The translations under genes were made by a program, and so were the position numbers. From NCBI GenBank assembly GCA_913031125.1, contig CAJWFK010000009.1, forward strand, positions 1-64,000: DNA of 64,000 nt, written 5' to 3'. Positions within the stretch are counted from its first letter, which is position 1. Every line of letters starts with the position of its first letter. Under the pieces are notes generated by a model that was given only the letters and a program-made list of their open reading frames with translations, ran no database searches and had not been told where the DNA came from. Source of the DNA: an uncultured Woeseia sp. (GTDB lineage Bacteria; Pseudomonadota; Gammaproteobacteria; Steroidobacterales; Woeseiaceae). Below are positions 25,304 to 35,302 of the stretch, piece by piece.

Positions 25304-26623
25304 TTATCGAATTAAGAGAACCTTTTGGTTAACGGGATAGAGCCATTCAACGCCACGTTCGGTGACTATTGCATCGTCTTCCAGCGGTATTCGGAGCTTT
25401 TTGTTTCCCCATTCCGGTATGGCGGTATAGGCAAACAGTTCGATTGAAAACATGTTTGTCGGTTGAATAATGTATTTCATGCGTTCTGGATTAAACCAGG
25501 CAATTGATGGGCCAATACCATGCCCAAGGTTACCAACAGAATGGCACCCAATGATGACGTCCACGTTATTTGGGTCATCTGTCGGCTGGTTAAAGTTTTC
25601 CATGATGGTGAAACCAGCTGCGTTAATCTTTGAGTTAAGTAGCGTGTAGGTTTCCCCTGCCGTCCGACCCGCTTTAATATTTTTCTTTAGGATGTCGCGA
25701 ACCGCTCTGCCATTATCGAATGCTTTTTGGATGCTCCTAGGTAAATGTGTTTCGCCATCTTTTAGCACGTATGCATGACGTTTCATGTCGGTGTAAAAGT
25801 TTAGGTACCCGATGCCCCAGTCGATAGCGAGAAAATCTCCACGTTGGATAACATGATCGTTGGACAAAGCGATAAATCCATCTGGCCCAGTAATGTAGAC
25901 GGAGGGCATGCCAAAAGATGTATCCAAGTTCAATTCAAACTGTTGTTCCCGCATCCACCAAGCAACGTCGGCAAGAGTAGTTTTCCCAGGTGTTATCACT
26001 TCATTGGAAAAAGCCGTTTCGGCGATATTACGCGACATTTCACCAGCCCAGGCAAAAGCGGCAATCTCTGATGCTACCCTGCGTGAACGAAAATCAGATG
26101 CTAGTTTTTCGGCGGATACGAACCGTGTCGCATAAATTGCACCTAGTTCTTCGGATAATTTCTTATAGCTTGTATAGCTAAGACCATCGGCTGCACCAAT
26201 ATTAGGCGCGTAATTTAAAGCGATGGTGCGGGGTTCTCTATCTTCTACAAAGGCTTTTAAATCGGCGGCATCGCCAATAATGTCGTAAGCACCGTTATCT
26301 TCGACTAGCGCTGTCCCGACACCAAGGATTGCGCGCTCGATTCTGTCACCCCCCCTGTCACTGAATATGTAATAACCGTAAGAACCGACATATCCTTTCC
26401 CGAAGTCATCCGTCAGTGGATCATTGAATCCTTCTCTGTTGACTGTAATCCACATATCAACGTTGTTTTCGCGCATAACTTCAGGTAACACCAGGTCAAA
26501 TTTATCTTGACGTATCTGGTTCATGCGCTCCCAGCGTGTCTGTGCTTCCCCTGCCGCATTAACACCTGTCCCTATACTAGCGGACAAAATTGTCAAATAG
26601 ATTAGCCTTGCAAAGGTTGTCAT
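25304..26623 (-). CDS. Exported M24-family metallopeptidase homologue (Xaa-Pro aminopeptidase-like)
   Basis: 439-residue pita-bread-fold protein with an N-terminal signal peptide (about 1-23, ending VNAAG). The five M24 metal ligands can be placed in order: Asp in AIDWG, Asp in YTDMKR, His in LGHGIG, Glu in SIELF and Glu in IPLEDD. Known relatives hydrolyse X-Pro bonds or, in other members, creatine-like substrates. Export to the periplasm is unusual for aminopeptidase P. Convergent with the oxygenase operon and followed closely by nothing on its strand. Confidence 0.82.
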   Translation of the reverse strand: MTTFARLIYLTILSASIGTGVNAAGEAQTRWERMNQIRQDKFDLVLPEVMRENNVDMWITVNREGFNDPLTDDFGKGYVGSYGYYIFSDRGGDRIERAILGVGTALVEDNGAYDIIGDAADLKAFVEDREPRTIALNYAPNIGAADGLSYTSYKKLSEELGAIYATRFVSAEKLASDFRSRRVASEIAAFAWAGEMSRNIAETAFSNEVITPGKTTLADVAWWMREQQFELNLDTSFGMPSVYITGPDGFIALSNDHVIQRGDFLAIDWGIGYLNFYTDMKRHAYVLKDGETHLPRSIQKAFDNGRAVRDILKKNIKAGRTAGETYTLLNSKINAAGFTIMENFNQPTDDPNNVDVIIGCHSVGNLGHGIGPSIAWFNPERMKYIIQPTNMFSIELFAYTAIPEWGNKKLRIPLEDDAIVTERGVEWLYPVNQKVLLIR

Positions 26624-26636
26624 AGCTGGTTTGTAG

Positions 26637-28331
26637 TTAAAATAGACCAGTGATTCGTCCTTCGGTAGTCACGTTTATCGCTTCCGCCGCCGGTACACGC
26701 GGTAATCCCGGCATCGTCATTATGGCACCACAGATTACTACTAGGAACTCTGCACCGGTTGCTAGCCGGATTTCTCGTATTGCAACATCATGTCCGGTAG
26801 GAGCGCCAAGCAGAAGTGGATCTGTTGAAAAACTATATTGGGTTTTTGCCATACAGATCGGATAGTGGCCATAACCCGCTTCTTCAAAATCTGCGAATTG
26901 CTTACGTACCTTCTTATCTGCTGTAATATCTTCAGCCCCATAAATTGTTCGTGCCACTGTCCGAGTTTTTTCCCAGAGTGCTACATCATCCATGTAAAGT
27001 GGACGATATTGAGATTTCTGATTGCCAATTAGATCAACCACCTCCTCAGCGAGTGCGACAGCACCTTTTCCACCATGCTCCCAGTGCGAAGATACTGTGC
27101 AATTTACATTAAACTCTGCGCAGTGATCTTTGATTGCCTGATGCTCACCGTCAGTATCGGTGACATAGTGATTGATTGCTACTGTCACAGGTACCCCAAA
27201 TTGTCCAAGATTACGTATATGACGGCCTAGGTTTTCGCAACCCTTTCTGACGGCTTCGACGTTCTCACTTTTAAGATCGTTTTTCGCTACACCACCATGC
27301 ATTTTTAAAGCTTTTGTGGTTGCAACTAGGACCACTGCATCTGGATGAAGGCCGGCTTTTCGACACTTGATATCGAGAAATTTTTCGGCACCAAGGTCCG
27401 CACCAAATCCAGCTTCGGTAACGACGTAATCAGCGAGTTTTAGAGCAGTTTTAGTGGCGATGACGGAATTACAGCCGTGAGCAATGTTCGCGAAGGGACC
27501 CCCATGCATTAGTGCGGGATTGTTTTCGAGTGTTTGCACAAGATTAGGCTGCAGCGCATCACGGAGTAGAGCTGTCATCGCACCTTCTGCTTTTAACGCC
27601 CGAGCTTGAACCGGATCTCCCTCATGCGTGTAACCAATTGTAATATTGCCTATCCTCGTTCGTAAATCTTCAAGATCTGTGGCGAGACAAAAACAGGCCA
27701 TAATTTCCGACGCAACTGTTATATCAAAACCTGCTTCGCGGACGACCCCATTATGAAAACCACCTAATCCGGAAGTAATGGTGCGGAGTGCCCGTTCATT
27801 CATATCGAGGACGCGACGCCATGTGACACGACGAGGGTCGATTCCCAATTTATTGTCCCAGTGCATATGATTGTCGATGAGAGCGGACAGCAGATTATGA
27901 GCGGCACCAATTGCGTGAAAGTCGCCAGTGAAATGCAAATTGATATCTGTCATTGGAACGACCTGAGCATAGCCACCGCCAGCAGCTCCACCTTTCATGC
28001 CGAAGCAGGGTCCCAGACTTGGTTCACGCAAGCACATGACTGCTTTCTTACCAATAGCGTTTAGACCGTCGCCGAGGCCAACTGTTGTCGTTGTTTTGCC
28101 TTCACCAGCTGGAGTTGGAGATATCGCCGTCACCAAGATCAGCTTGCCTTCCCCTTGACTCCCCAGGGTATCTAAAAAGTCATAGCTGATCTTCGCTTTG
28201 TCATGACCGTACGGGATGATGTTGTCCGGTTTAAGATTTATCTTAGCTGCAACTTCGCTGATCGGAAGCTTGTTTGCGGCTTGTGCTATTTCGATATCGG
28301 TAGGTACGTTAGTCATGTCCTGGACCTGCAT
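26637..28331 (-). CDS. fhs: Formate-tetrahydrofolate ligase
   Basis: 564-residue 10-formyl-THF synthetase of normal length. ATP loop [15 protein letters not shown] near residue 72; conserved [19 protein letters not shown] and the C-terminal [11 protein letters not shown] are present. Links formate to one-carbon metabolism. ATG 28331 gives the full frame; ATG 28316 (MTNVPTD) is equally possible because neither has a convincing ribosome site. Preceded by a strong inverted repeat at 28357-28394. Confidence 0.95.
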   Translation of the reverse strand: MQVQDMTNVPTDIEIAQAANKLPISEVAAKINLKPDNIIPYGHDKAKISYDFLDTLGSQGEGKLILVTAISPTPAGEGKTTTTVGLGDGLNAIGKKAVMCLREPSLGPCFGMKGGAAGGGYAQVVPMTDINLHFTGDFHAIGAAHNLLSALIDNHMHWDNKLGIDPRRVTWRRVLDMNERALRTITSGLGGFHNGVVREAGFDITVASEIMACFCLATDLEDLRTRIGNITIGYTHEGDPVQARALKAEGAMTALLRDALQPNLVQTLENNPALMHGGPFANIAHGCNSVIATKTALKLADYVVTEAGFGADLGAEKFLDIKCRKAGLHPDAVVLVATTKALKMHGGVAKNDLKSENVEAVRKGCENLGRHIRNLGQFGVPVTVAINHYVTDTDGEHQAIKDHCAEFNVNCTVSSHWEHGGKGAVALAEEVVDLIGNQKSQYRPLYMDDVALWEKTRTVARTIYGAEDITADKKVRKQFADFEEAGYGHYPICMAKTQYSFSTDPLLLGAPTGHDVAIREIRLATGAEFLVVICGAIMTMPGLPRVPAAEAINVTTEGRITGLF

Positions 28332-28356
28332 ATTTTATGTTAGTAGTTTGAAAGAG

Positions 28357-28394
28357 TTCCACATTGTGGAATATCACATCAAATAGTGATATTC
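28357..28394. promoter_or_regulatory. Two overlapping inverted repeats upstream of fhs
   Basis: TTCCAC (28357-28362) pairs with GTGGAA (28366-28371) around ATT, and GAATATCAC (28369-28377) pairs perfectly with GTGATATTC (28386-28394) around 8 bases. They overlap by three bases, so on RNA they would exclude each other. No T-run follows on the minus strand, so this is not a standard terminator of the upstream ctaA gene. Candidate operator or leader switch for fhs. Confidence 0.45.
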
Positions 28395-28486
28395 GGATCA
28401 GGAGTCTATCAGATCATATTTGAAATACGACTCTCGTTGCTGTCGATTCTGGTTACTTTTTGAAGTAAAACTACCCCTCATTAGAA

Positions 28487-29536
28487 TTAACCTACTGGAT
28501 TGATTGGTTCCACACACCTACTTAATGTATGGCAATTAAATAACGCCACTGTAAATAGCAACATAGCCACCGCTTGGTGAGCGGCAGCTAGCGAGATAGG
28601 CACTACTAGAAGCAAGGTCGAGATTCCTAATACAACTTGCAAAATGCTGGTATGAAGAAGCGCATTAATGCCTTTTTTCGCGCGCCTAGGTAAATCTTGT
28701 TTTTGCATGTTGAACCAGTAAACGCAGATTAAGAAAAAGGTAGTAAGTCCTAGAATTCGGTGGTTGAACTGCACAGTAGCTAGATTCTCAAAAATATTTC
28801 TCCATAAAGGATCTAGCGCTATTAGGTCTGGCGGTATCCAATATTTACCCATCATTGGGAATGTATTGTAAATTTTTCCTGCCTGTAGACCTGCTACGAA
28901 TCCGCCAGAGACCACTGTAAGTATGACTAGTCCTGTTAGTGCGATCGTCCGGCTATAACTTTTGTGCCGTTGTCCGTTATCTGACGGATAAAGTAACGAC
29001 AGAGCGACCCATAACATGTAAGCATAAATTAAGAATGCGCCAAGCAAATGGGCAGTCAAACGGTATTGACTTACATGCGGGTTATCAACTAGTCCGCTTT
29101 TAACCATGTACCAGCCGAGTACTCCCTGCATCCCTCCGAGAATGAACATTGCGACATATTTCAACCACTGGTCACGCCGAATATAACCTTTCCCGACGAA
29201 TACCAGGAACGGGACGATAAATACAATTCCAATTATTCTCCCCAACAAACGATGCAGGTATTCCAGCCAATAAATACCTTTGTAATCCTGTATATCCATC
29301 TGAGAGTTGATCTTTTGAAATTCTGGTGTTGCTTGATACATCTCGAATGACTCTCGCCATTCTTCTGTATTCAGGGGTGGTAAAATACCGGTAACTGGTC
29401 GCCAATCCGTCATAGACAGTCCTGAGCCTGTCAGGCGCGTTACCCCACCCAATATAACCATAGCGAAAACAAGTGCGCAGCAGATAAGCAACCAGTGGGC
29501 GATCTTTTTATTCACATCATTATTGGCGGGGATCAT
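28487..29536 (-). CDS. ctaA: Heme A synthase (COX15/CtaA)
   Basis: 349-residue inner-membrane protein with about eight helices. Conserved heme-binding histidines appear in EYLHRLLGR, TAHLLGA, FNHRILG and AAHQAVA, and the N-terminal GGVTRLTGSGLSM motif is intact. Converts heme O to heme A for aa3-type oxidases. Start set at ATG 29536 (MIPANND); the longer frame to 29650 overlaps the upstream MFS gene. Encoded behind a transporter instead of in a cox operon. Confidence 0.93.
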   Translation of the reverse strand: MIPANNDVNKKIAHWLLICCALVFAMVILGGVTRLTGSGLSMTDWRPVTGILPPLNTEEWRESFEMYQATPEFQKINSQMDIQDYKGIYWLEYLHRLLGRIIGIVFIVPFLVFVGKGYIRRDQWLKYVAMFILGGMQGVLGWYMVKSGLVDNPHVSQYRLTAHLLGAFLIYAYMLWVALSLLYPSDNGQRHKSYSRTIALTGLVILTVVSGGFVAGLQAGKIYNTFPMMGKYWIPPDLIALDPLWRNIFENLATVQFNHRILGLTTFFLICVYWFNMQKQDLPRRAKKGINALLHTSILQVVLGISTLLLVVPISLAAAHQAVAMLLFTVALFNCHTLSRCVEPINPVG

Positions 29537-29556
29537 ACCTTGTATTCTCCGGATTT

Positions 29557-30783
29557 TTAGGACGCGTCTGCGAGTGCGGGGATAGTGGCTTTCAGACGTA
29601 TGTACATGAAAGCGTAAATAAGCATCCCGGTAAGTGATGCGAATGCACACATAATGAATAAACCACTGTATCCGAGTCCTGCTGCCAGAATACTTGAAGC
29701 AGCGATCGGTCCAATAATCTGACCCAAGCCTTGTGCAGCTGGCATTAGTGAGGCAAATCTACCAGTGTGATCTACATTAGCTATGGTCGCCATCTGATAG
29801 ACGTCAATGAAAATCCATAATGTGTTAAACATAAAAACGCTAGCAATTATTTTCCAGTCAGTTATGCCATTTGCCAACAGCGCAACAATCAGTGCATGAG
29901 TTATTAGTGTTACTAATAATGGGCGCGCAAGACCAAATCGGTTGCTAAGTAGCGTTGCGAAGAGGCAGCCTACGAGGCTAAAAAATGATGAAACGGTAAG
30001 CACCCAACCAACTAACTCTTGGTTAGCCGTGGAAAATTCTGGATTCGCACTCGCTATTTCTATGTACGTCCAGTACGCACCGATATTTGTATATGTCGCA
30101 ACAATTGCTGCAAGCACTAGCCAGGGCACATAAGCTGGAACTTGCTGTGTTGCCAATTTATCCGTTGAAAAACTTTCCTCAGCTTTGGTGTTGTTATCAG
30201 GAATTTTATCGATGGGGCGAGGTGGAACCCATTTGACAAAGGGTAATGAGATCGCATAGGCGCAAATAAAGACTATATAGATACCACTCATTGATAGTTT
30301 TGGTAGGAAATGCATCTCTAGGCCTTGAGAAAAAGCGAATAGGAATAGCATCATGTTGAAAGCGCGCGCAGGTTTAGATGTAGCTCCTAATGTAGCGACA
30401 GCTACCGCTGTGTATATCCCGGCACCAAAACCAGCAATGAAACGCAGCCATAAGACGCTTTCATAATCGACTATCACTATGCATAGTCCATTAGCAATCA
30501 TTGCAATAAGCGCCGATACGATAATCAGCACTCTGCGATTGACTTTGGCAATAACAATAGCGGCAAATATTGCGCCAGCCGAAAGTCCACCGAGATCAGC
30601 GCCGGCAACCCGCCCAACTTCAACCTCAGAGAATCCGAGAAGATTGACCCAGGCAGTACTGATTACAGGTACACCAACGAGCACGGCGTAGCCCGCAAGG
30701 GTCATGTATAGTGAAATTGAAATTGATTGCCAGCTGTCGAAAATCGTCCGCTGATTGCTTCTAGTGATAATGTTGTCTGACAT
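29557..30783 (-). CDS. Major facilitator superfamily transporter
   Basis: 408-residue MFS protein of about 12 helices with a central hydrophilic loop near 190-225. Conserved features include an FGAGIYTAVAVATLGA helix. Substrate unknown. Gene ends 20 bp before the ctaA start and is divergent from the lactate-dehydrogenase-like gene, which makes import or export of a hydroxy acid possible, though there is no direct evidence. Confidence 0.8.
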   Translation of the reverse strand: MSDNIITRSNQRTIFDSWQSISISLYMTLAGYAVLVGVPVISTAWVNLLGFSEVEVGRVAGADLGGLSAGAIFAAIVIAKVNRRVLIIVSALIAMIANGLCIVIVDYESVLWLRFIAGFGAGIYTAVAVATLGATSKPARAFNMMLFLFAFSQGLEMHFLPKLSMSGIYIVFICAYAISLPFVKWVPPRPIDKIPDNNTKAEESFSTDKLATQQVPAYVPWLVLAAIVATYTNIGAYWTYIEIASANPEFSTANQELVGWVLTVSSFFSLVGCLFATLLSNRFGLARPLLVTLITHALIVALLANGITDWKIIASVFMFNTLWIFIDVYQMATIANVDHTGRFASLMPAAQGLGQIIGPIAASSILAAGLGYSGLFIMCAFASLTGMLIYAFMYIRLKATIPALADAS

Positions 30784-30858
30784 CGGCGCAGTCCTTTATT
30801 GCTTTTGATAGCAAACGTACAGTAATTTACCCAAAATATAGGTTTTAAAATAGTTCTA

Positions 30859-32007
30859 ATGTCATTAAAGAAATGTAATAACGTCACTGACCTTCGGAAA
30901 CGAGCCAAAAAAAAATTGCCATGGCCAATTTTTAATTACCTGGACGGTGGTTCTGACGACGAGATTTCGCTTCGGCGAAATACATCAGCTTTTAATGAAT
31001 ATGAACTGCTACCTACTCAGCTCTCTGATATCAGTAATATCGATCTTGCTACCACTGTACTAGGCCAGAAGATTACGTGGCCGGTTTTTCTGGCACCGAC
31101 GGGTGCATCGAGATTATTCCATCATGAAAAAGAGCCAGCGGTTGCTCGCGCAGCAAAAAAATTCGGAACGATATACAGTCTATCGACACTTGGTACGACT
31201 ACGATTGAAGACATAGGGAAGATTTCTGATGGGCCAAAGATGTATCAAATCTATGTTTTTAAGGATCGCGGGATAACCAAGGATTTCGTTGACAGATGCA
31301 AGGCAAGTAATTTTGACGCAATTTGTTTGACAGTGGACACCCTGGTTGCAGGTAATCGTGAGCGTGATTTGGTAACAGGTTTCGGAGTACCTCCAAAATT
31401 AAATATGCGCAGTCTACTGAGCTACTTTTGGCATCTACCCTGGTCAGTGCGTGCCATTGTTGACGGTGGCTTTGATATGGTTAATGTGACAAGCAGTCCC
31501 GGTGTTTCTGCGGACATAGAACAAGGTGTCATGGAATATATAAATAGCCAGTTCGATCGTTCGTTAAACTGGAGGGATGTAGAGTGGCTTGCAGAACAAT
31601 GGGATGGGCCGCTTGTCATAAAGGGAATACAGACAGTCGGAGATGCTCGAAAAGCTATTGATTCCGGAGCCACAGCAGTCATGCTCAGCAACCACGGTGG
31701 CCGGCAATTAGACTCCAGTCCTGCACCTGTGGATTGCATTGCCCCCATAGCTGATGCTTTTGGAGGTCAGCTAGAAATTATTTGTGATGGTGGTATTCGT
31801 CGGGGAAATCATGTTGTTAAAGCACTTGCGCTCGGTGCTAATGCTTGCAGCATTGGCCGCGGTTATTTGTTCGGTCTTGCAGCAGGAGGTCAGGCTGGAG
31901 TTGAACATGCCTTGGGGCTATTACGCGCGGAAGTTGAGCGGACGATGGCACTAACAGGGTGTAATTCGATTAAGAAACTAAATGAAGAATACGTTAGAAA
32001 GCGTTGA
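30859..32007 (+). CDS. FMN-dependent alpha-hydroxy-acid dehydrogenase (LldD-like)
   Basis: 382-residue TIM-barrel flavoprotein of the L-lactate dehydrogenase/glycolate oxidase family. Catalytic His and substrate Arg are in SNHGGRQLD; the FMN phosphate region CDGGIRRGNHVVKAL follows. N-terminal FNYLDGGSDDE replaces the usual FDYIDGGA. Probably feeds electrons from lactate, mandelate or a similar acid to quinone at the membrane. Divergent from the MFS gene across 75 bp. Confidence 0.88.
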   Translation: MSLKKCNNVTDLRKRAKKKLPWPIFNYLDGGSDDEISLRRNTSAFNEYELLPTQLSDISNIDLATTVLGQKITWPVFLAPTGASRLFHHEKEPAVARAAKKFGTIYSLSTLGTTTIEDIGKISDGPKMYQIYVFKDRGITKDFVDRCKASNFDAICLTVDTLVAGNRERDLVTGFGVPPKLNMRSLLSYFWHLPWSVRAIVDGGFDMVNVTSSPGVSADIEQGVMEYINSQFDRSLNWRDVEWLAEQWDGPLVIKGIQTVGDARKAIDSGATAVMLSNHGGRQLDSSPAPVDCIAPIADAFGGQLEIICDGGIRRGNHVVKALALGANACSIGRGYLFGLAAGGQAGVEHALGLLRAEVERTMALTGCNSIKKLNEEYVRKR

Positions 32008-32052
32008 TATAAAATGATTTTAACAGTTTTTGTGTTATTTGCCCCAATTTAA

Positions 32053-32156
32053 GCTCGAAATTACGAGCCTAGAAGCGCATTTGGGGGTACTATGCGCCCA
32101 TGTTCGCTTAAGCGAATGAGAATATAGGTCGGTTACGGTCGGCCAGTTTTTTTTTT
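32053..32156 (+). promoter_or_regulatory. Structured 5' leader of the cold-shock gene
   Basis: Four hairpin-forming segments in a row: GCTCG/CGAGC (32053-32068), GCGCAT/ATGCGC (32075-32097), a perfect 14-bp palindrome TTCGCTTAAGCGAA (32103-32116), and GGTCG/CGGCC (32127-32144, one G-U pair) followed by ten T (32147-32156). The last is terminator-like but ends only 10 bases before the cspA ATG, with the ribosome site GAGGT between. Either a terminator for the upstream gene or a temperature-responsive leader/attenuator. Confidence 0.5.
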
Positions 32157-32166
32157 AGAGGTAGAT

Positions 32167-32379
32167 ATGTCAGGCGAAAGAGTAAGTGGAACCGTTAAAT
32201 GGTTCAACGATGCAAAAGGATTTGGTTTTATTGAGCGTGAGGGTGGACAAGATGTTTTTGTACATCACAGCGCGATCCAAATGGAAGGATTTAAAACCCT
32301 CAAAGAAGGCCAGAAAGTGTCAATGGATGTGACCCAGGGTGACAAAGGCCCGCAGGCGGAAAACGTTATGGCCGAATAG
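32167..32379 (+). CDS. Cold-shock protein (CspA family)
   Basis: 70-residue single-stranded nucleic-acid-binding protein. RNP1 is KGFGFIE and RNP2 is DVFVHHSAI, both complete; [14 protein letters not shown] is the hallmark start. RNA chaperone in the cytoplasm. Ribosome site AGAGGTAG immediately upstream of ATG. Probably monocistronic: long leader before it and a different kind of gene after it. Confidence 0.97.
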   Translation: MSGERVSGTVKWFNDAKGFGFIEREGGQDVFVHHSAIQMEGFKTLKEGQKVSMDVTQGDKGPQAENVMAE

Positions 32380-32450
32380 GCCTGATTCTGAATCAGCTGC
32401 TGAAGTTTCTAACACGAGCTGGTTCTAATTTTCCATCTGAGTGGTTTGGT

Positions 32451-34802
32451 GTGGCAAACCGAAAAAGCAGTTCGCTGCCGGTGACGGACCTAGGGTCTGA
32501 GGTTTGTGGCGCGCGGAGTTCATTGCGTAGCTTTACGCATATTGCCCTACTAGTCTTATTATCAGCGTGCGGTCCTTCATCTGAACAATCCGAGCCGTTG
32601 CCTAGTGGTGCGCCTAGTTTTGTCGGTTCGTCGGGTTGTCAGGCATGTCACAAGCGAGAATTTGATGCATGGAAGGGGTCCCATCATTCCCTTGCAATGC
32701 AGCATGCAACCGTTGACACGGTTCTCGGTGATTTCGGTGGTGTTGATTTCAGGCATATAGACACTGTTAGTAACTTTTCCAGACGTAATGAAAACTTTTA
32801 CGTCAGGACGGACAGTGAAAATGGCGAAATGCGTGAATATCAGGTCGTCTACACATTCGGTGTGTCACCCTTGCAGCAATATTTAGTCGAACTGCCACGG
32901 GGTCGGTTACAAGCTTTACCGATTGCATGGGACAGTAGGCCTGAAGATGAAGGTGGCCAGCGCTGGTTTCACCTGTACCCTAATGAGGCAATCGACTATA
33001 CCGATGCACTACACTGGACAGGAAGAGATCAGAATTGGAATTTCATGTGTGCAGAATGTCATTCGACGAATCTACAGAAGAATTATAATGCTGAAACCAA
33101 ATCATTTGATACGACATGGGCAGAAATTAGTGTTGGCTGTGAAGGTTGTCATGGACCTGGATCGCTCCACGTAAAACAGGCAACAGAAGGTAAATTTAAG
33201 AGTTGGGCGGGACTATTGACCGATTTGGATGATAGTGGGCAGGCAGTTTGGAATATGAATCTGCAAACTGGAATCGCGGCGCGAAGTGAGCCCCGAATGA
33301 GTTTGCCGTCTCAACCGGAAGCTTGTGGCCGCTGTCATTCACGTCGGTCTTCAATCACCGATTCTTATCAATACAATCGTCCGCTTCTCGATACCCATTC
33401 TGTATCGTTACTTAGCGAGTATTTATATCACCCAGATGGTCAAGTGCTAGATGAAGTTTATGTTTATGGTTCATTTCTGCAAAGCAGGATGTATCGGGCA
33501 GGTGTAACCTGTAGTGATTGCCATGATCCTCATACATCTCAACTTTATACTGGTGATGACCCGAATGGAGTTTGTGGTAAATGCCACTTGCCAGACAAAT
33601 TTGATAAAAAGGACCACCACCGACATCCGCCACAATCTGTGAAATGCGTTGACTGTCACATGGCTTCGAAAACTTACATGGTGATTGATGATAGGCGGGA
33701 TCACAGTTTTAGGATTCCAAGACCGGATATAACGAAAGCAACCGGATCACCGAATGCCTGCAACGATTGCCATGTTGAACGCAGTGTGGAGTGGGCTGAA
33801 GACATATTTAATGGCTGGTTCGGAGACGAGTTACCTGATCACTATGGCTTTGATATTCATGCTGGCATAAGTGGCGGTGGCAACATGCCGCTTGTGAAGG
33901 CAGCTATGAACCAAACTTACCCCGGTATTGCACGAGCTACGGCATTATCGTTCTTGCAGGCCCCTTATTCACAAGAGGTGGTGTATGTGATTCAAAATGG
34001 GCTCTCGAATGCTGATCCAATGATTCGTATAAGTGCTTTGCGAGCTCTGCGCGGATTAGCAGTTGACTTGCAGGTCAATTGGGGAGCCTCATTGCTAAAT
34101 GACTCGGTTCGAGCAGTACGTGTCGAGGCAGCTACAGTGATTTCACCGTTACGGACTGGTTTGCCTGAACAACATAGGATGGCTTTTGCCAAGGCGGAAG
34201 CAGAGCTTAAAAAATCAATATTGACTGCTGCTGAAAGGCCAGAAGCACAGGCTCGATTGGCCAACCTTTATGCTGATTCTGGTGATATAAAGGAGAGTGT
34301 AGAGGCTTTTTCCGCTGCTTTGCACTTAGAACCGAGGGCTATTCAGGCGCGTGTCAACCTCGCAGATCTTTATCGGCGATTAGACAGAGATGAAGAGGCG
34401 GAGATAATATTGCGTGAAGGTATAGCGGATATGCCGGAAGAACCGGCCTACCATCACTCCCTAGGTCTACTGCTTGTCCGCCAACAACAACCAAAGGATG
34501 GTCTCGAACAACTGGCAATTGCCGCTAATCTTCAGGCTGATAATGCTCGTTATGCTTATGTTTATGCGGTTGCTCTAAATTCTCTGGGAGAGCCAGAAAT
34601 GGCAATCAGTTATCTAAAGAAGGTTCAGACTAAGTTTAGTGACAATTTCGATATACACTGGGCACTGGCTACAATGCTTCGTGATCAAGGCCGCAACGTT
34701 GAGGCTAGGATAGTTATTGAAAAAATTTCCAATATTTATCCTGGTGTAGAGTCTTTAACCAGTTTTCTGGATTCGTTAACAACCGATTTAAATGGAAATT
34801 GA
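32451..34802 (+). CDS. Octaheme c-type cytochrome lipoprotein with C-terminal TPRs
   Basis: 783-residue exported protein. A lipobox LLSAC ends at C40 after a hydrophobic stretch, so membrane anchoring is predicted. Eight CXXCH heme motifs follow (CQACH at 63, then CAECH, CEGCH, CGRCH, CSDCH, CGKCH, CVDCH, CNDCH), all before about residue 445. The rest is helical repeat, HEAT-like then TPR (about 580-770). Cytochrome c554/NrfA-related multiheme folds are the nearest concept; no catalytic function can be assigned. Start is GTG 32451; TTG 32523 would give a more ordinary signal peptide. Confidence 0.85.
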   Translation: MANRKSSSLPVTDLGSEVCGARSSLRSFTHIALLVLLSACGPSSEQSEPLPSGAPSFVGSSGCQACHKREFDAWKGSHHSLAMQHATVDTVLGDFGGVDFRHIDTVSNFSRRNENFYVRTDSENGEMREYQVVYTFGVSPLQQYLVELPRGRLQALPIAWDSRPEDEGGQRWFHLYPNEAIDYTDALHWTGRDQNWNFMCAECHSTNLQKNYNAETKSFDTTWAEISVGCEGCHGPGSLHVKQATEGKFKSWAGLLTDLDDSGQAVWNMNLQTGIAARSEPRMSLPSQPEACGRCHSRRSSITDSYQYNRPLLDTHSVSLLSEYLYHPDGQVLDEVYVYGSFLQSRMYRAGVTCSDCHDPHTSQLYTGDDPNGVCGKCHLPDKFDKKDHHRHPPQSVKCVDCHMASKTYMVIDDRRDHSFRIPRPDITKATGSPNACNDCHVERSVEWAEDIFNGWFGDELPDHYGFDIHAGISGGGNMPLVKAAMNQTYPGIARATALSFLQAPYSQEVVYVIQNGLSNADPMIRISALRALRGLAVDLQVNWGASLLNDSVRAVRVEAATVISPLRTGLPEQHRMAFAKAEAELKKSILTAAERPEAQARLANLYADSGDIKESVEAFSAALHLEPRAIQARVNLADLYRRLDRDEEAEIILREGIADMPEEPAYHHSLGLLLVRQQQPKDGLEQLAIAANLQADNARYAYVYAVALNSLGEPEMAISYLKKVQTKFSDNFDIHWALATMLRDQGRNVEARIVIEKISNIYPGVESLTSFLDSLTTDLNGN

Positions 34803-34862
34803 TTGTTACCTTTGATCATTATTTTAATTTTATAAAGTCTTCCAAAAACCTGAGTAGATCTA

Positions 34863-35246
34863 GTGAAACTTAGAATTCTTGATAGTTCGATTCGTTTGCG
34901 ATTGACGCAGTCGGAGGTGGATGCCGTTAATTCTGACGGTCTTGTGACGTCCACCGTACGGTTTACTGGCGGCAAAACGTTTGAGTATGTACTTCAGAGC
35001 TGCCGAATCACGCGGACGCCTCAAGCAGGCATGTCTGCTAACCAACTAGTCGTGCGGGTGCCACGCAGTACTATATCGAGTTGGGCTAGCTCGGACCAGG
35101 TTTCCATAAGGTCTACTCAAGTTGTGGATGATGGAGGCGACCTCAAGATTTTGGTGGAAAAAGATTTCCAGTGCTTATCGCCGCGTGAAGATGAGGATGA
35201 GTCAGACATGTATCCGCACCCTGCCACGGGTGAGGATAGTTGTTGA
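34863..35246 (+). CDS. Conserved small protein of unknown function (DUF7009-like)
   Basis: 127 residues, GTG start. The opening MKLRILDSSIRLRLTQSEV resembles a small conserved family I believe is DUF7009, with a predicted beta-rich fold and an acidic, Cys-containing tail. No signal peptide or membrane segment. Function unknown. Convergent with the arylsulfatase gene and 60 bp after the cytochrome gene, so possibly read with it. Confidence 0.7.
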   Translation: MKLRILDSSIRLRLTQSEVDAVNSDGLVTSTVRFTGGKTFEYVLQSCRITRTPQAGMSANQLVVRVPRSTISSWASSDQVSIRSTQVVDDGGDLKILVEKDFQCLSPREDEDESDMYPHPATGEDSC

Positions 35247-35302
35247 AGAAGAAATTATGTTTTTATTGTGCCTTAGGTAAGGACAAGCCCAGAAATTTAA
35301 AG

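Noticed and set aside
32382-32396. Terminator after the cold-shock gene
   Set aside because: Six-bp stem with a three-base loop but no T-run; too weak to call.
35266-35286. Terminator between the small DUF7009-like gene and the sulfatase
   Set aside because: The stem has a bulge and a two-base loop, and no T-run follows in either direction.
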